Source of the DNA: an uncultured Burkholderiales bacterium
GTDB lineage: Bacteria > Pseudomonadota > Gammaproteobacteria > Burkholderiales > Eutrophovitaceae
NCBI GenBank assembly: GCA_951812315.1
Contig: CATOSA010000016.1
Coordinates: forward strand, 1-42,612
Direction of reading: 5' to 3'
DNA length: 42,612 bases
Shown here: piece after piece, positions 42,311 to 42,612 of the stretch
Position numbering within the stretch: position 1 is the stretch's first letter
How the letters are laid out: every line of letters begins with the position of its first letter
Position numbers and translations under genes: made by a program
Notes under the pieces: model-generated
What the model was told of the DNA's origin: nothing
The model's input: the letters and a program-made list of their open reading frames with translations, nothing else
Database searches by the model: none

Positions 42311-42612
42311 ATGCAAATTGGCAAAGACACTGTTGTATCGCTGAGCTACGACTTGTTTGACTCGCCGGGAAATCTCATTGAAAAGACACCATCCCCGGTG
42401 AGTTACCTGCATGGCGGTTACGATGCAATATTCCCGAAAGTCGAACGTGCGCTCGATGGCATGAGTTTGGGTGAGGCCTGCGAGATCCGGTTGGAACCGG
42501 AAGATGCATTCGGTGATTTCAACGAGCAACTCGTGCGCGTTGAACCGCGAGACCGCTTTCCGGAAGACATTTCAGTCGGCATGCAATTCGAAGGCGCGCC
42601 CGAAGGCGCCAG
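42311..42612 (+). CDS. SlyD-like FKBP-type peptidyl-prolyl isomerase (N-terminal part)
   Basis: The frame from ATG 42311 runs off the right edge (about 100 codons seen). It reads VVSLSYDLFDSPGNLIEKT, SPVSYLHGG and IFPKVERALDGMSLGEACEIRL, then PEDAFGDFNEQLVRVEP, i.e. an FKBP lobe followed by the insert-in-flap segment of SlyD-type chaperone isomerases. The His-rich metal-binding tail of SlyD, if present, would be beyond the window. Divergent from the roxA-like gene with a 156-bp gap. Confidence 0.92.
   Translation, partial: MQIGKDTVVSLSYDLFDSPGNLIEKTPSPVSYLHGGYDAIFPKVERALDGMSLGEACEIRLEPEDAFGDFNEQLVRVEPRDRFPEDISVGMQFEGAPEGA

Noticed and set aside
1..42612. tRNA, rRNA, insertion sequences or prophage genes
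   Set aside because: None seen on reading both strands; the gaps are short and filled by repeats or nothing recognisable. A tRNAscan/Infernal run would be decisive.

Overview
The window reads as a chromosomal segment of a moderately GC-rich Gram-negative proteobacterium, most likely a betaproteobacterium of the Nitrosomonadales/Burkholderiales type. The evidence is gene content and order: recA-recX-alaS, then phosphomannomutase, YheT-type hydrolase, NTF2-like protein, waaF, CHCC zinc-finger protein and ilvE; glnE-yhdP-tldD-DAHP synthase; rsxB-nth-DUF1841; bpt-aat; dapA-bamC-MBL; and DUF7931-roxA. No rRNA, tRNA, insertion sequence, prophage or CRISPR array was seen. Almost all of it is housekeeping DNA with tight, often 1- or 4-nt overlapping gene pairs.

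Layout. 1-3590 (+): 3' end of recA (apparently frame-disturbed at the window edge), recX, alaS. 3674-9041 (-): pmm/algC-like, YheT hydrolase, NTF2-like protein, waaF, CHCC zinc finger, ilvE. 9244-10524 (+): membrane class III adenylate cyclase. 10582-13263 (-): glnE. 14077-22450 (+): yhdP, tldD, divergent DAHP synthase, a stand-alone cyclic-nucleotide-binding protein, a BtuF-like periplasmic binding protein. 22546-25508 (-): a translationally coupled set of PduO-type cobalamin adenosyltransferase, ECF sigma factor and RskA-type anti-sigma factor, preceded by an exported metallo-beta-lactamase-fold protein that has lost its metal ligands. 25661-27475 (+): divergent from that, an intact MBL hydrolase and a SoxYZ-like carrier, i.e. 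a quinoprotein relay cluster. 27706-36392 (-): DUF1841, nth, rsxB-like ferredoxin, a 1174-residue flavoprotein fusion, pyrD, bpt, aat, sodC. 36620-40507 (+): a small basic CxxC protein, methyltransferase, dapA, bamC, MBL hydrolase. 40533-42154 (-): DUF7931 and a RoxA-like oxygenase. 42311-end (+): start of a SlyD-like FKBP.

Two things stand out. (1) The MBL1 / MBL2-SoxYZ / PduO-sigma-anti-sigma neighbourhood, where one of two divergent MBL paralogues appears to be a pseudo-enzyme. (2) Many of the longer intergenic gaps hold a short degenerate tandem array (unit about 9-19 bp, 2-7 units) whose unit sequence differs at every locus and which often starts at, or runs into, a gene end. This looks like a genome-wide habit of local spacer expansion rather than a dispersed repeat family.

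Other points: a membrane cyclase and a soluble cNMP-binding protein in the same window suggest a cAMP circuit; the cNMP-binding gene has an in-frame upstream reading frame separated from it by one TAA; and both bacterial N-degron transferases (Bpt, Aat) sit together.
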